Assembly (NCBI GenBank): GCA_000818945.1
Contig: KN805387.1
Span: forward strand, 383,903-447,902
Direction: 5' to 3'
DNA: 64,000 nt
Origin: Schizochytrium sp. CCTCC M209059
Lineage: Eukaryota; Sar; Bigyra; Thraustochytrida; Thraustochytriidae
In this document: positions 25,796 to 35,953 of the stretch, piece by piece
Numbering within the stretch: the first letter of the stretch is position 1
Layout of the letters: each line of letters starts with the position of its first letter
Notes under the pieces: model-generated
The model's database searches: none
Told to the model about the DNA's origin: nothing
Seen by the model: only the letters and a program-made list of their open reading frames with translations
Made by a program: the position numbers and the translations under genes

Positions 25796-27889
25796 ATGGC
25801 AGAGAGCGAGAATGGAGCTGACTTGACTTCTGTGGAGGGCCTCGCGGCCGCCGCGTTGACGATGTCAGACGCAGCAGATACAGCAGCTGGAGTCTCAACG
25901 TCAACGGCGGCAACAATAGCGACGACGACGACGACGACGACGACGACAACAACAACGAGCTGGGCGACCTGGGTGGACGCTGTGCGGGTACTCGCACGCG
26001 ATGCGAGCAAGCGGAAAGAGATGCGGCAGCGTGAAGAGATTTGCGCAGGTGTTGCGCGCGCCATCGAGACGACAGTGACAGCTGGAGCGGCTGCTCTTGC
26101 AAATCTCGTTGTCGACGATGACGAAAGCATGCAAGCCTGCACCGCGCTAGCGGCTGCGATTGTGAACCTTGCAAAAGCGTGCGTGGCGCGCATGGGGGAC
26201 GAGAGCAGGACGGAGGATGCAAGCAAGTTCGAGATGATTAGCACGATTGCCTTGCGCAACATTTCGCAACAAGTGTCGAGCTCCAAGGAAGCGAGTTTGC
26301 TGATTAGGCGCTTGGCGGACACGGGTCTGCGTACGGCGTGCTTTGCGGCCTGTTGCCGCGCATCGTCGTCCTCGACACGCGAGAATGCTCTGGGTGCAGT
26401 GGACGCCTTTTGCGAGGGCAGCGCCGAGACACAAGAGGCATTTTTAGGTGTCAACGTCGAAAGCCAGTCGCAAGCGCAGTCCCTCGATATCGTGAGCGAG
26501 GCCCTGGAGCGTGCTAATGACGAATGCGGGAGTCGCGAGGCCCTCGAGCTTGTACAGCGTATTTGTGAGCATTGCGGAGCGCTGGAGCGTGAAAGCAAAG
26601 GAAATGCGACGGCGGCGATGCCAGCGAGCGCCGTTCGCGTCCTTTGTAAGCGCGGTATAGGTCGCCACTTGGGGTTGCTCGTTCGCGATGCGATCTTTCG
26701 TGCGCGAGCAGCAGGTGTGCTGACGGAGATGGCCAAGTTGGCGTTAACGCCTCAAGGCGCGCCGGAGCAGAATGAGGACTTTGAAGAACGAATTGCGCTG
26801 CTCGAGATGGAGGGGGTGACGACCTGTGTATTGGAAGCGCTCGAATCGGCCCGCGCGCCATTCGGAGAGGCTGAGATCTGCTTGGCGCAGCTCTTGGCAG
26901 CCCTGGTGATGCCTCTTTCGGCAGATGGAGAATCGAGCGGAATGTTTGCAGCAGCGCGGGACGCACTCGCAGCTGCCGTGCGGAATGCAAGCGACGCGCT
27001 CGGCCCAATGGTGGGGCTTTTGCGGAGCAACGCCTCGGGGAGTCCGGACACTGAGGTGCGGATCCGCGGCGAGATCCTCCCTCTGGCCCGATTCCGCCTG
27101 TTTTGTCTCGGAGGTCTAAACTCTTTGTCCGGGTCGCCAGCCAACGCTGCGGGGTTTCTGGCGGAAGGTTCGCAGGTTTGCGCTGCTTGTGCAGAGGTCA
27201 TTGCAGTGACCTTTGATTTCGACATCGAAGCGACGCGTTTCGCGCTCAACGTGCTCCGCAATCTTTGTCTCGAGGAAGCGAATCGTGTCAAGGTTTTGGA
27301 TGCCGTGGCAGACGCCCAGGCGCTTGGCGCAATGCTGGCGCGCGTGGCAACGCTGAGCAAGGACCCGAACTCTGCGGGGCTTGCGGCGGCTGTGGTGCGA
27401 TTGGTGGCATCTTCTCGAGACGCTGCGCTTCTCGAACGTATTCTCTCGCCCAAGTCGTGTGACTCTCTGGTGCTTGCGGCTCGTGGGCGGACGCTTGCGT
27501 TTGCGCATGTAGAGATTGGGCGTGCCTTGGCTCACGCTGCCGTCGCGCTGAAAGATTCGCTGCAGCAAGAGGGCCTGGGTCGGCACGTGGGTGTGACGGC
27601 TGCCATGAACAAGGTGTGTTTCCTTTTGCAGTCAGACCAGGACGTTCTTCACGTCGAGGCGCTCGAAGCGCTCTCGGTGTGTCCCGCGGCCCTTCTTGCG
27701 AGTTTGCAAAGCACAGTGAGCCTCGAGGTGCGAGATGCCAGCAAGGGAGATGGGGCTGTCGTCAGCGGGGATGGGAGCAGCACATCTGGGCAGAAGCTTT
27801 CGCTTCGTGAGCGACTCGAGCAGCTTGTTTCGGTTTCGGAGGAGGGCCAAGCGGCTGTTTTGGCCAATTCTGTACTTGAGAACATATAA
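25796..27889 (+). CDS. ARM/HEAT-like alpha-helical repeat protein
   Basis: The protein is 697 aa from the ATG at 25796 (MAESENGAD). The frame is open further upstream without a better start. A poly-Thr tract (codons in the ACG/ACA repeat at about 25919-25952) separates an acidic N-terminus from a long series of Ala/Leu-rich amphipathic helices. Units such as EATRFALNVLRNLCLEEANRVKVLD look like armadillo repeats. It may be related to SmgGDS/Rap1GDS1-type or other ARM scaffolds, but this is not certain by eye. No catalytic motif is visible. It is convergent with the first ammonium transporter gene. Confidence 0.6.
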   Translation: MAESENGADLTSVEGLAAAALTMSDAADTAAGVSTSTAATIATTTTTTTTTTTTSWATWVDAVRVLARDASKRKEMRQREEICAGVARAIETTVTAGAAALANLVVDDDESMQACTALAAAIVNLAKACVARMGDESRTEDASKFEMISTIALRNISQQVSSSKEASLLIRRLADTGLRTACFAACCRASSSSTRENALGAVDAFCEGSAETQEAFLGVNVESQSQAQSLDIVSEALERANDECGSREALELVQRICEHCGALERESKGNATAAMPASAVRVLCKRGIGRHLGLLVRDAIFRARAAGVLTEMAKLALTPQGAPEQNEDFEERIALLEMEGVTTCVLEALESARAPFGEAEICLAQLLAALVMPLSADGESSGMFAAARDALAAAVRNASDALGPMVGLLRSNASGSPDTEVRIRGEILPLARFRLFCLGGLNSLSGSPANAAGFLAEGSQVCAACAEVIAVTFDFDIEATRFALNVLRNLCLEEANRVKVLDAVADAQALGAMLARVATLSKDPNSAGLAAAVVRLVASSRDAALLERILSPKSCDSLVLAARGRTLAFAHVEIGRALAHAAVALKDSLQQEGLGRHVGVTAAMNKVCFLLQSDQDVLHVEALEALSVCPAALLASLQSTVSLEVRDASKGDGAVVSGDGSSTSGQKLSLRERLEQLVSVSEEGQAAVLANSVLENI

Positions 27890-28184
27890 ACGCCGTTGGG
27901 ACGCAAGTCGTCGCGCGCTCTCATACACGTCCCTTTATCTGTGAGTGACAATAGCTAAAGAGGTATAACTTTGATATTTGATTACTTTACATCTCACTCT
28001 CTCACTAGGCCCTAAACGAGACAGGAGCGAGGAATATGCGTAGTACCTGCCGGATCGATCAAGGTCAAGGCAAGACAGACAAGAGGATACGAAAAGAGGA
28101 TAAGGACAATTAACATGGAGACACAAATGTTTTTTGAAGAAGTTACGCAGGCACTGGGCGTGAGATGAACACATGGGCGCGCAT

Positions 28185-29522
28185 TTAGAGGGCCTTGTCA
28201 TCCTCCGGGATGTAGTAGAAGACCTTGCCGCCGTGCTCAGAGGCGTCGAGACCGGCGGTCTCCATCTCCTCAGAGACGCGGAGCTTGCCGGTGACCTTGA
28301 GGAGAATGGCGAGGGGAGCGGTCGTCGCCGCGACCCAGGCGATGATGGCAGCAGCGCCGGCGAGCTGGGTGGCAATCTGGGTGCCCGAGGCGCCGTTGCA
28401 TTCGAGGCTCGAGTAGGCGAGGAAGATGCGCTGCTCCGAGGCGAAGCAGCCGACAGCGAGGAGACCCCAGATACCGGCGGCGCCGTGCACCGAGATGGCG
28501 TCAACCGGGTCATCAACACCGATAATCTTCATGAGCTTGGAGGAGCCCATGTAGACGAGGGCGCCGATGGCACCGGCAACGATGGCGAAGCCGGGCTCGA
28601 GGGTAGAGCAGCCGGCGGTGATGGAGACGAGACCGGCGAGGGTGCAGTTGAGCACGTTGGCGAGCTGGTACTTGCCGGTGACAACGCGGTTGACGATCAT
28701 GCCGACGATGGCAGCGGCGGCGGGGGCGAGGGTAGTGGTGACAGCGACATGGCCGGCGTTGTCGCCGTCGAAGGCGAGCGTGGAGCCGCAGTTGAAGCCG
28801 TACCAGCCGAACCAAAGGATGAAGGTACCGAGGGTGCAGAGGCTGAGGTTGTTGGAGGCGAACTCCTCCTCGTCACCGGACCAGCGGCCGAGGCGGGGTC
28901 CGAGGATGAGGGCGACCACGAAGGCGGCGACACCACCGGTGAGGTGGACAACACCAGAGCCAGCGTAGTCAATAACACCGCAGCCACCGTCATCAGCGAA
29001 GAGCGGGGTGTAGCCATCGTCGGGGGCCTGGAAGGCGCTGGCCCAGCCGCCGGTGGCCCAGATCCAGTGGACGACGATGGGGTAGACGAAGGCGGTGAGC
29101 CACGAGGCAATGATGAAGTAGGCGGGGAGGGCGACACGGCCGGCGACGGCACCAGAGACGATGGTGGCGGCGGTGGCAGCGAACATGGCCTGGAAGAAGA
29201 AGCCGGCCATGCCACCGATGCTGTCGGCGGAGAGGGCGTAGTTGCCATTGCCGATGAAGTCGAAGGTGGAGGTCTGGTAGTTGTCACCGCCGTAGGCGAA
29301 GCCGTAGCCGAGGAGGTAAAACCAGAAGGAGCCGAGGGAGATGGTGGCCAAGTTCTTGTACAGGATGTTCACGGCGTTGCGGTGGCGCACGGAGCCAGCC
29401 TCGAGCATGGTGAAGCCGGCGTGCATCCAGAAGACGAGGAAGCCGGTAATGAGCATCCACATGTTGTTGTAGCTGGGGGCCAGGGCGGCCCATTCCGCCA
29501 CAACCTCAGCGGCGGTGGACAT
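28185..29522 (-). CDS. Ammonium transporter, AMT1-type
   Basis: This 445-aa, 11-helix protein moves ammonium across the plasma membrane. Helix 1 carries FLVFWMHAGFTMLEAGSVRHRN. The signature region GSGVVHLTGGVAAFV and the ILWFGWYGFNCGSTL segment are clear. The two pore histidines are in AGHVAVTTTLAP and VHGAAGIWGLL. The C-terminal cytosolic tail, with LLKVTGKLRVSEEMETAGLDASEHGGKVF, resembles the regulatory tail of AMT1 proteins. The gene is intronless with strongly biased codon use, which suggests high expression. It is closely similar to the divergent AMT gene 5 kb away, so the two are paralogues. Confidence 0.95.
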   Translation of the reverse strand: MSTAAEVVAEWAALAPSYNNMWMLITGFLVFWMHAGFTMLEAGSVRHRNAVNILYKNLATISLGSFWFYLLGYGFAYGGDNYQTSTFDFIGNGNYALSADSIGGMAGFFFQAMFAATAATIVSGAVAGRVALPAYFIIASWLTAFVYPIVVHWIWATGGWASAFQAPDDGYTPLFADDGGCGVIDYAGSGVVHLTGGVAAFVVALILGPRLGRWSGDEEEFASNNLSLCTLGTFILWFGWYGFNCGSTLAFDGDNAGHVAVTTTLAPAAAAIVGMIVNRVVTGKYQLANVLNCTLAGLVSITAGCSTLEPGFAIVAGAIGALVYMGSSKLMKIIGVDDPVDAISVHGAAGIWGLLAVGCFASEQRIFLAYSSLECNGASGTQIATQLAGAAAIIAWVAATTAPLAILLKVTGKLRVSEEMETAGLDASEHGGKVFYYIPEDDKAL

Positions 29523-30480
29523 GGTTGCTGTTTTTTGCTTGTTCTGTGCTTGCTGGGTGCTAAGCTGAGCTTTTCGATTGACGGCCCGGAGCGCGGCCGA
29601 GTATAGGTTTTGCTGCCGGCAAGCCCGCGCTTTCCTTTTTTACCAACCCGGCCCTTTTACGCCCTTTGAAAAACCTTTCTCTTGCCGCGTGCCGCCTCGC
29701 GTGCGAGCAGGCCCGCACAGTGCGCAGCTGGGGTGGAAGCGAGGCGCTCGACTCGGGGCGCCGCCCGGGCCCGCGCCTGCTTGCGCGCCTTTGGTGACGC
29801 ACTTCCCGTGGTCCGTGTGCAAAAAAAATAAAAAATATGTGAGAGGGGAAAAAAGGAAAAATTGTTTCAAAAAGTTGTTTTCTTCCACTCTCTCCATTAT
29901 CTTGGACGCGCAGAGGAGGACCAGGGAGCGGATCGTGACGGAAGCAAGGAGGGCGGCCGCGCAGTGCCGGCACGGCAGCCCCGGGGCCGCGAGTGTCCAA
30001 GTCCGTGTGCGCGCAGGCGCGCAAGCAAGCGAGCAAGCGAGCCAATGTGCCAATGTGCGTGTGCAGAGGCAGCGCCTGCTCTGAAGAGCAAGCAATGGAA
30101 AACAAGACACCAAGAAGAAACAGCAATCGACGCATGCGCACGCACACCGGCACAGAATCGCACAGTACCCCCCTCCCCCTCAGCCGCCCCGCTCGCCGGG
30201 CTTCCCACAGTCGGCCAGGGTGCGCGCCGCGCTCCAGAATATCGCTCCGGGCGCCTCCCAGGGGCACGCGCCGGCTCCGCGTGCGCTCGCAAGCGGACTC
30301 CGCTCAGCGCTAGGCAGAGGGCAAGGGGAGACGCAGGGCGCAAGTCCCTAGGGCAAGCTGCAGGGTGCCCGCCCCGCGCTCCGAGCAGCACCGCGTCGAC
30401 CCTGCCTGCAGCGCGTGCACGCGCTGCACGGCTCCCTTTTGCGTGGCGTTTTGGCGACGACGACTGCGACTCGCTGGCTG

Positions 30481-30541
30481 GCTGCTGCTGCTCCTGCTGC
30501 TGCTGCTGCTGCCGCTGCTGCTGCTGCCGCTGCTGCTGATG
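30481..30541. repeat. (CTG)n-rich trinucleotide tract
   Basis: A run of CTG units with CCG/TCC interruptions, noncoding here. Confidence 0.9.
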
Positions 30542-31023
30542 CACAGCGTGTGCACGCGCGGGAGTCGGAATAGCAGGCTGTTAAAAGGAAAGCGTCACGG
30601 TGCGAGAGAGAGAGAGAGAGTGCAACGAAACGGCGATCGCCAGAAAATGGATGGCAAGATCGTCAAAAATGGGAATGCAATGTAGGCAAGAGCTATCGTT
30701 TTGATCTTTCGCGCTGCAGGCGCAGGCGCTCGCTGTCGATCGTTGCACAGGACAGCTGGGCAGTGGCCATGGTGGATGGTCGGTCGAGCGCTGCGAGGCG
30801 CAGCCGCTGGTGTCGCTGGTGTCGTTGGTGTCGCTTGCGCGTGCGCTCGCACGCGTTTGCTCGAAATGGAGAGGGAGAGACAGAAACAAAGGGAAAAAAA
30901 AATTGAACGACCCGTTAGTCGTCGTGCAGCAGCAGTGGCAGAGGGCGCGGGAGGGACGCGACGCGGGAGGCGCCCGCGTATCGCCGTAGTCCTCAAGGAC
31001 CGCGCAGTGACGATGGGCCGGGC

Positions 31024-31062
<39 letters not shown>
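31024..31062. repeat. (AGC)n trinucleotide microsatellite
   Basis: About 13 uninterrupted AGC units. They give a spurious poly-Ser or poly-Ala frame. Confidence 0.95.
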
Positions 31063-31063
<1 letters not shown>

Positions 31064-32629
31064 GGCAGCAGCGTTGATTGCCTGGTTGATCGGCGACTCG
31101 ACGGTGATCTTGCAAGCGATCTTGGAGGGTAGCGCGCCCAAGCTGGCCGCCGATCAAGATCAGTCGGTTAGTCCGGGCCGGCCGGCCACTCGCAATCGTG
31201 TCAGCCACGGCAGCGCGGCCTCTGGTAATGGAAATTCTTTTACAATGGCAGCTTCTCCTGGGCTGCCTTGATGCGAGGCCCGGCCATTGTTCTGCTCTTG
31301 TCCTTCCTTTGTTTTGCGTGAGCGCACACCCGCCGCAGCCGGCCAGGCGGCGCTTTCTGCCATGAAGCGCGGGCCTCCGTTGCTGGATCTTTTTCACCCT
31401 TTGTAGTTGGTCGTGTCGCTCGTTCGCTCGCTCACCTCTCCACTCGCGGGCCGATCAAGATCTTCTCCTGCTCCCGCGCAAGCCGCCCCGCGCTGGAACG
31501 ACGCCGGCGCGGGCGGCCCCCCAAAAAAACGCCCGCCAAGATTGCAAAGAAAGCTCTTGCCATCTTGAGAAATGACCAAGACAAGATTAGCCCAGCCCAG
31601 CCCAGACCAATCCATCCCAGCTCAGCCAAGCCCAGCCAAAAGCCGCGGCAGCAGCAGCAGCAGCAGCAGCGGCAGCGCCTGCGGCAGCCGCCCGGCCGCT
31701 TCCAGGTCGGTGTCGCGTCGTCGTCGCAGGCGTGTCGCCGCCGCGCTGCGCGCTCGCCGCACGTGCTGCTCGGAGCTCGTCTTGGCTGCCTAGCCAACGG
31801 CCTAGCACCTCCTATCTGTGGTGGACCGGCCTGTGCACGCGCTGCGCCTCCCGACACGACCCTCGCAGGGCAGCGAGCGCAGTCGCCACCGCTGCTCCTG
31901 CTGCTGCTGCTGCTCGCGGCCGCAAGCAGCGGCAGGCCGGGCGGCATGTGCCTGGATGGGCTGGCCGGTGGCATGGACAAATGGATGGCCGCGGGGGCTG
32001 GTCGGGCCAGGGGCCGCGAGAAGTGCAGGCGGGCGGGAGGTTAAGTTAAATATTGCTAGGAGATTGCCGGGTGGCTCTTCCTGGTCTCCCTCTGGAACTT
32101 GGGCGTTGCTCTGTTTTGCGGTTATGTGCATCAGTGCGAGCCAGGGCTGGCTGTCCAGGCTCGTGCGCACAAGCGAACGGAGCCGGCGGTGCTGCGCGGC
32201 GCTGCGCTGTGCGAGGCTGCTCGCAAGTGAGTCACTGCGCGCGAGGGCCGCGCGTGCATGATGCGTCCATGCACCGCGACGGCGAGAGTTACGATCAGCG
32301 ATGAGCTCGCTCAAGCCATGCCATGCCATGTGAAGCCGACTCGACTCGACTCGACTCAACTCGACTCGACTCGACTCGGATTCGTTTCATTCACACGTTC
32401 TTGGTTGATCCAGGGCGTCAGCATGAAAGCAAGCAACGCAAAAGATGCAGCACAGGCTGCGATCTTTGGCTTCCATTCCAGCCTTTTCCGAGCGCACGCT
32501 TCCAGGGACAGCGCCTCGGCGCGGCACGGCGACGGACCGGCGTTGCGGCCTCGGCTCTTTCAAGTTCCTGGCCAGTAAGCTGTAGTCCCTGCCTGCTCGG
32601 CACTCCTCCAAGGCGTACATTTCTTGCTT

Positions 32630-32666
32630 GCTATTGCTATTGCTATTGCTATTGCTATTACTATTG

Positions 32667-32733
<67 letters not shown>

Positions 32734-32736
32734 TTT
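32630..32736. repeat. Compound (TTGCTA)n/(CTTT)n microsatellite
   Basis: A short TTGCTA hexamer array passes directly into about 17 copies of CTTT. Confidence 0.95.
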
Positions 32737-32935
32737 TCCTTCGCGTGACCGCGCCCCGTCATCAATGGCGCGAGCCCCTTTCTCTCACTCCGCCTCTGGC
32801 CTTGCACACGGGACTTGACTTGTGCAGCGCGATGACACTGCGATCCAGCCGCACCGAGTCCACTCGGCGCGTTGCTGAGAGCACTGCAAGCAAAATAGAT
32901 GGATGCAAGGTGTTTTCACACAGCACTGCGTTGCA

Positions 32936-32998
32936 TCGCATCGCATCACTTCGCATCGCATCGCATCGCATTGCATCGCATCGCATCGCATCGCATCG
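32936..32998. repeat. (GCATC)n pentanucleotide array
   Basis: About 12 copies with single-base variants. Confidence 0.9.
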
Positions 32999-34582
32999 TG
33001 CGCAGGGACCAAAGATCGCGGATCTTCATCGACCGAACGCGATCGTCTTGGCCGACGAATGAATAAAGGAACGATCAAACGGTAGGCCGGTCGGCCGGCC
33101 GGCCGGCCGCCAGGGCCTAGAGAGAGGCGGAGGGAAGGCCTCCACGCCGTTGCTCCAGCGAATCATGCGCCAGGTCTCGATCCACGAGGCCCCGACCGGA
33201 CTGCACCGCGCATCGCGCTGCAGCCGGCCACCACCACTGCCGCTGCCGCTCGCATTCGCCTCGCCTAGCTAGCTCGCTACGTTTACGGGAGCTCTTGAAC
33301 GGGACAGACGCACTCTTCTTTCAACAATCCATCCATCTACTACCCATGTATATTCCATCGCAATCATCGACGACGGGGTGTGCACGCGCGGCCCAGAGGA
33401 GGCCAAGGTGGTGGTTAGGCGGCTACCGGTCAGTCGGGTAGTTCGACTGCGGGTAGTTAGAGGGCCGCGCGGGAGGCTCCCGCGCTGCACGCGCTGCGCG
33501 CGCCGCGCGGTCCGAGCAGTCACCCACAGTGCTCGAGCCGCGCCATAGACGCCTATCGCGCGAAAGATAAAAAGGAGGGAGAGAAAGAGCAAGAAAGCTC
33601 GCAAGGCAAGGCAAGGCAAGGCAAGGCTGGGCGACGCGCGCAAGAGACAGGACACGAGCGACTTGCCCCGTAGGCGGGACTGGCGTGCGTCCAGGCAGTC
33701 TGGCTCGCGGGTACGCGCTCATCTATCTTGGCCGTTGTGGATGGAGTATGAAAAAAAAAATTGAAATGCCAAAGGGGTGCACCCTTTTGTCCTTGTGCTT
33801 GACCGCTCGCTCCGGCGCTCGACCCTGCTCGGTCGTTCGCAGTCGCTCGATCCATCCACCCTGGGTAGGCCTGGTCGGCCTGCCTCGCCTGCACTGGTGG
33901 CTGGCTGGCTGGCTGGCTGGCCTGCGCAGCCCGCGCCGATGAAAAGGGCTCGTCGATCGTGCACTCGGGCGTCGCCCTGCGCACGCCTCGAGCCTCGCTT
34001 CGCAAGCAAGCTCTTCCTCCGCCTCGCCTCTTCCAGCGCGTCGGCTCCGGCCGTCCGGGCGGCGCCGTGTGCACGCACGCACGCCCTGCCCACCCTCCCT
34101 CCCGCTCACTCTGCTCAGGCACGCGACGGCTCCGCTGCAACTGCGACATGGAGGAAGGAGAGAAGAAAGGAAGGGAAAACAATCAAAACGCGGCGCCGTG
34201 TGCACGCGCGGCGCCGTCGAAGCGGGCACTTTGTTTTTAGGCGCTCCGGGCAGGTTTTCCTTCTTTCCTAGCCCGTCGCTGCTTCCAAAAAAATTCCACT
34301 CCTCGCCTCGACGCGGCGCGACTCGTGCGACGCCCCCACCCCCCCAGCGCCCACTGGGGGGCGCGCGAAAGGGGGGGCATGCGGTGAAAAAAGGGGAAAA
34401 CTATGGTGGAAGCATGCGGCGCAAGGAGTGGAAGCAGGGCCGGCCTGCTCGTGCGGGCTTGCGCGGCGGCGGCCCGGCAGCACCAGCAAACCAGCAACTT
34501 AGCTTGACCCAAAGCAAAACCAAAACAACCCAACCCGACAAGCCAAGTCACCAACACTTCCGCAAGAAACAAGCAAGACACA

Positions 34583-35953
34583 ATGTCCGAGTTCAACATT
34601 TCGGCCGTTGATGGCCTCGCCGATGCCGCCAGTGCAGTCGAGGCCCTTGGCGCCTCCGCCGACAACATCTGGATGCTCATCGCGGGCTTCCTCGTCTTCT
34701 GGATGCATGCTGGCTTCTGCATGCTCGAGGCCGGCTCCGTCCAGCACAAGAACTCCGTGAACATCTGCTTCAAGAACCTTGGTACCGTCACCATCTCCGC
34801 CATCATGTACTACCTTATCGGCTGGGGCTTCGCCTACGGCCCCAACGGTGGCCCCGGCGATGACGGCGTCAACACCTCCGCCTCGTACGGCTTCATCGGC
34901 TCCGGCGCCTTCGCCCTCGATGGTGTTGAGGCGTCCGGCATGGCTGGCTTCTTCTTCCAGTTCGCCTTCTGCGCCACCGCCGCCACCATCGTCTCTGGTG
35001 CCGTCGCCGGCCGCATTAACCTCATCGCCTACTTCATCATCGCCGTCTACCTGACTGGCTTTGTCTACCCCGTCGTCTCCCACTGGATCTGGGCCACCGG
35101 CGGCTTCATCTCTGGCTTCACCGACCCCGCCCAAAAGATCTTCGGCAGCTGCGGCATGGTTGACTTCGCTGGCTCCGGTGTCGTGCACATGACTGGTGGT
35201 GTCTCTGCCCTTGTCTTCGCCAAGGTCCTCGGTCCCCGCAAGGGCCGCTTCGACGCCGACGGCAGCGTGCTCGATATCCCCCCCCACAACATTGCCCTCC
35301 AGACCCTCGGTGTGTTCATCCTCTGGTTCGGATGGTACGGATTCAACTGCGGCTCCACCCTCACCTGGAGCGGCGACCTTGCCGGCCACGTCGCCGTCAC
35401 CACCACCCTCGCCCCCTCGGCTGCCGTCATCACCTGCATGATCGTCCAGCGCTTCCTCACCGGCACCTTCGACATCGGCTCGGCCCTTAACGGCGCCCTC
35501 GCTGGCCTCGTCTCCATCACCGCCCCCTGCGCCGTCGCCCCCGTCTGGGCCGCCATCATCATCGGCATCCTCGGTGGCCTCATCTACATTGGCGCCTCCA
35601 AGCTCGTCGTCAAGATCTTCAAGGTCGATGACCCCGTCGACGCCATCGCCGTCCACGGTATCTGCGGTGCCTGGGGTGTTGTCGCCGCCGCCCTCTTCGG
35701 CGCTGAGGCCTCCATCGAGTCCTCGTACTCGTGCCCCGACTTCGACCGCGGCATGCAGCTCGGCGTGCAGATCGTTGGCATCCTCACGATCATTGCCTGG
35801 TGCACCCTTACCTGCGCTCCCCTCGCCCTCCTCCTCAAGGTCACCGGCATCCTCCGCGTGTCTGAGGCCGACGAGGAGATGGGCCTCGATGCCTCCGAGC
35901 ACGGCGCCCAGGCCTACGTCTCGGGCAAGTCTGCCAAGCTGTCCCCCGCCTAA
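34583..35953 (+). CDS. Ammonium transporter, AMT1-type (second copy)
   Basis: This 456-aa paralogue of the AMT at 28.2-29.5 kb has the same features. Helix 1 carries FLVFWMHAGFCMLEAGSVQHKN; DFAGSGVVHMTGGVSALVF and ILWFGWYGFNCGSTL follow. The pore histidines are in AGHVAVTTTLAP and VHGICGAWGV, and the C-terminal tail carries LLKVTGILRVSEADEEMGLDASEHG. Relative to its partner it has slightly longer loops (GPNGGPGDDGVN) and another ending. Codons are almost exclusively C- or G-ending, consistent with strong expression. The leader is A/C-rich just before the ATG (CAAGACACA). The two transporters are transcribed divergently and may differ in affinity or regulation; that is inference. Confidence 0.95.
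   Translation: MSEFNISAVDGLADAASAVEALGASADNIWMLIAGFLVFWMHAGFCMLEAGSVQHKNSVNICFKNLGTVTISAIMYYLIGWGFAYGPNGGPGDDGVNTSASYGFIGSGAFALDGVEASGMAGFFFQFAFCATAATIVSGAVAGRINLIAYFIIAVYLTGFVYPVVSHWIWATGGFISGFTDPAQKIFGSCGMVDFAGSGVVHMTGGVSALVFAKVLGPRKGRFDADGSVLDIPPHNIALQTLGVFILWFGWYGFNCGSTLTWSGDLAGHVAVTTTLAPSAAVITCMIVQRFLTGTFDIGSALNGALAGLVSITAPCAVAPVWAAIIIGILGGLIYIGASKLVVKIFKVDDPVDAIAVHGICGAWGVVAAALFGAEASIESSYSCPDFDRGMQLGVQIVGILTIIAWCTLTCAPLALLLKVTGILRVSEADEEMGLDASEHGAQAYVSGKSAKLSPA

Larger units (their letters stand above)
29523..34582. other. 5-kb intergenic region between divergent ammonium transporter genes
   Basis: No protein domain is supported in any frame; all open frames are low-complexity. The region is dense in simple repeats: CTG/CAG runs (30480-30541, 31024-31062, 31640-31676), GACTC repeats (about 32338-32379), TTGCTA then CTTT (32630-32736), GCATC (32936-32998), GCAAG (33600-33627) and CTGG (33897-33921). 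The motif TGTGCACGCGCGG or close variants recurs. Promoters of both AMT genes must lie at its ends. Confidence 0.5.

Noticed and set aside
28173..29606. 477-codon open frame antisense to the first ammonium transporter
   Set aside because: It mirrors the real AMT coding frame and is Gly/Glu/Val-rich with no domain. It arises from the strong C/G-ending codon bias of the sense gene.
32624..33062. Frame with a long Phe/Leu/Ser stretch resembling a membrane segment
   Set aside because: It is translated CTTT microsatellite.
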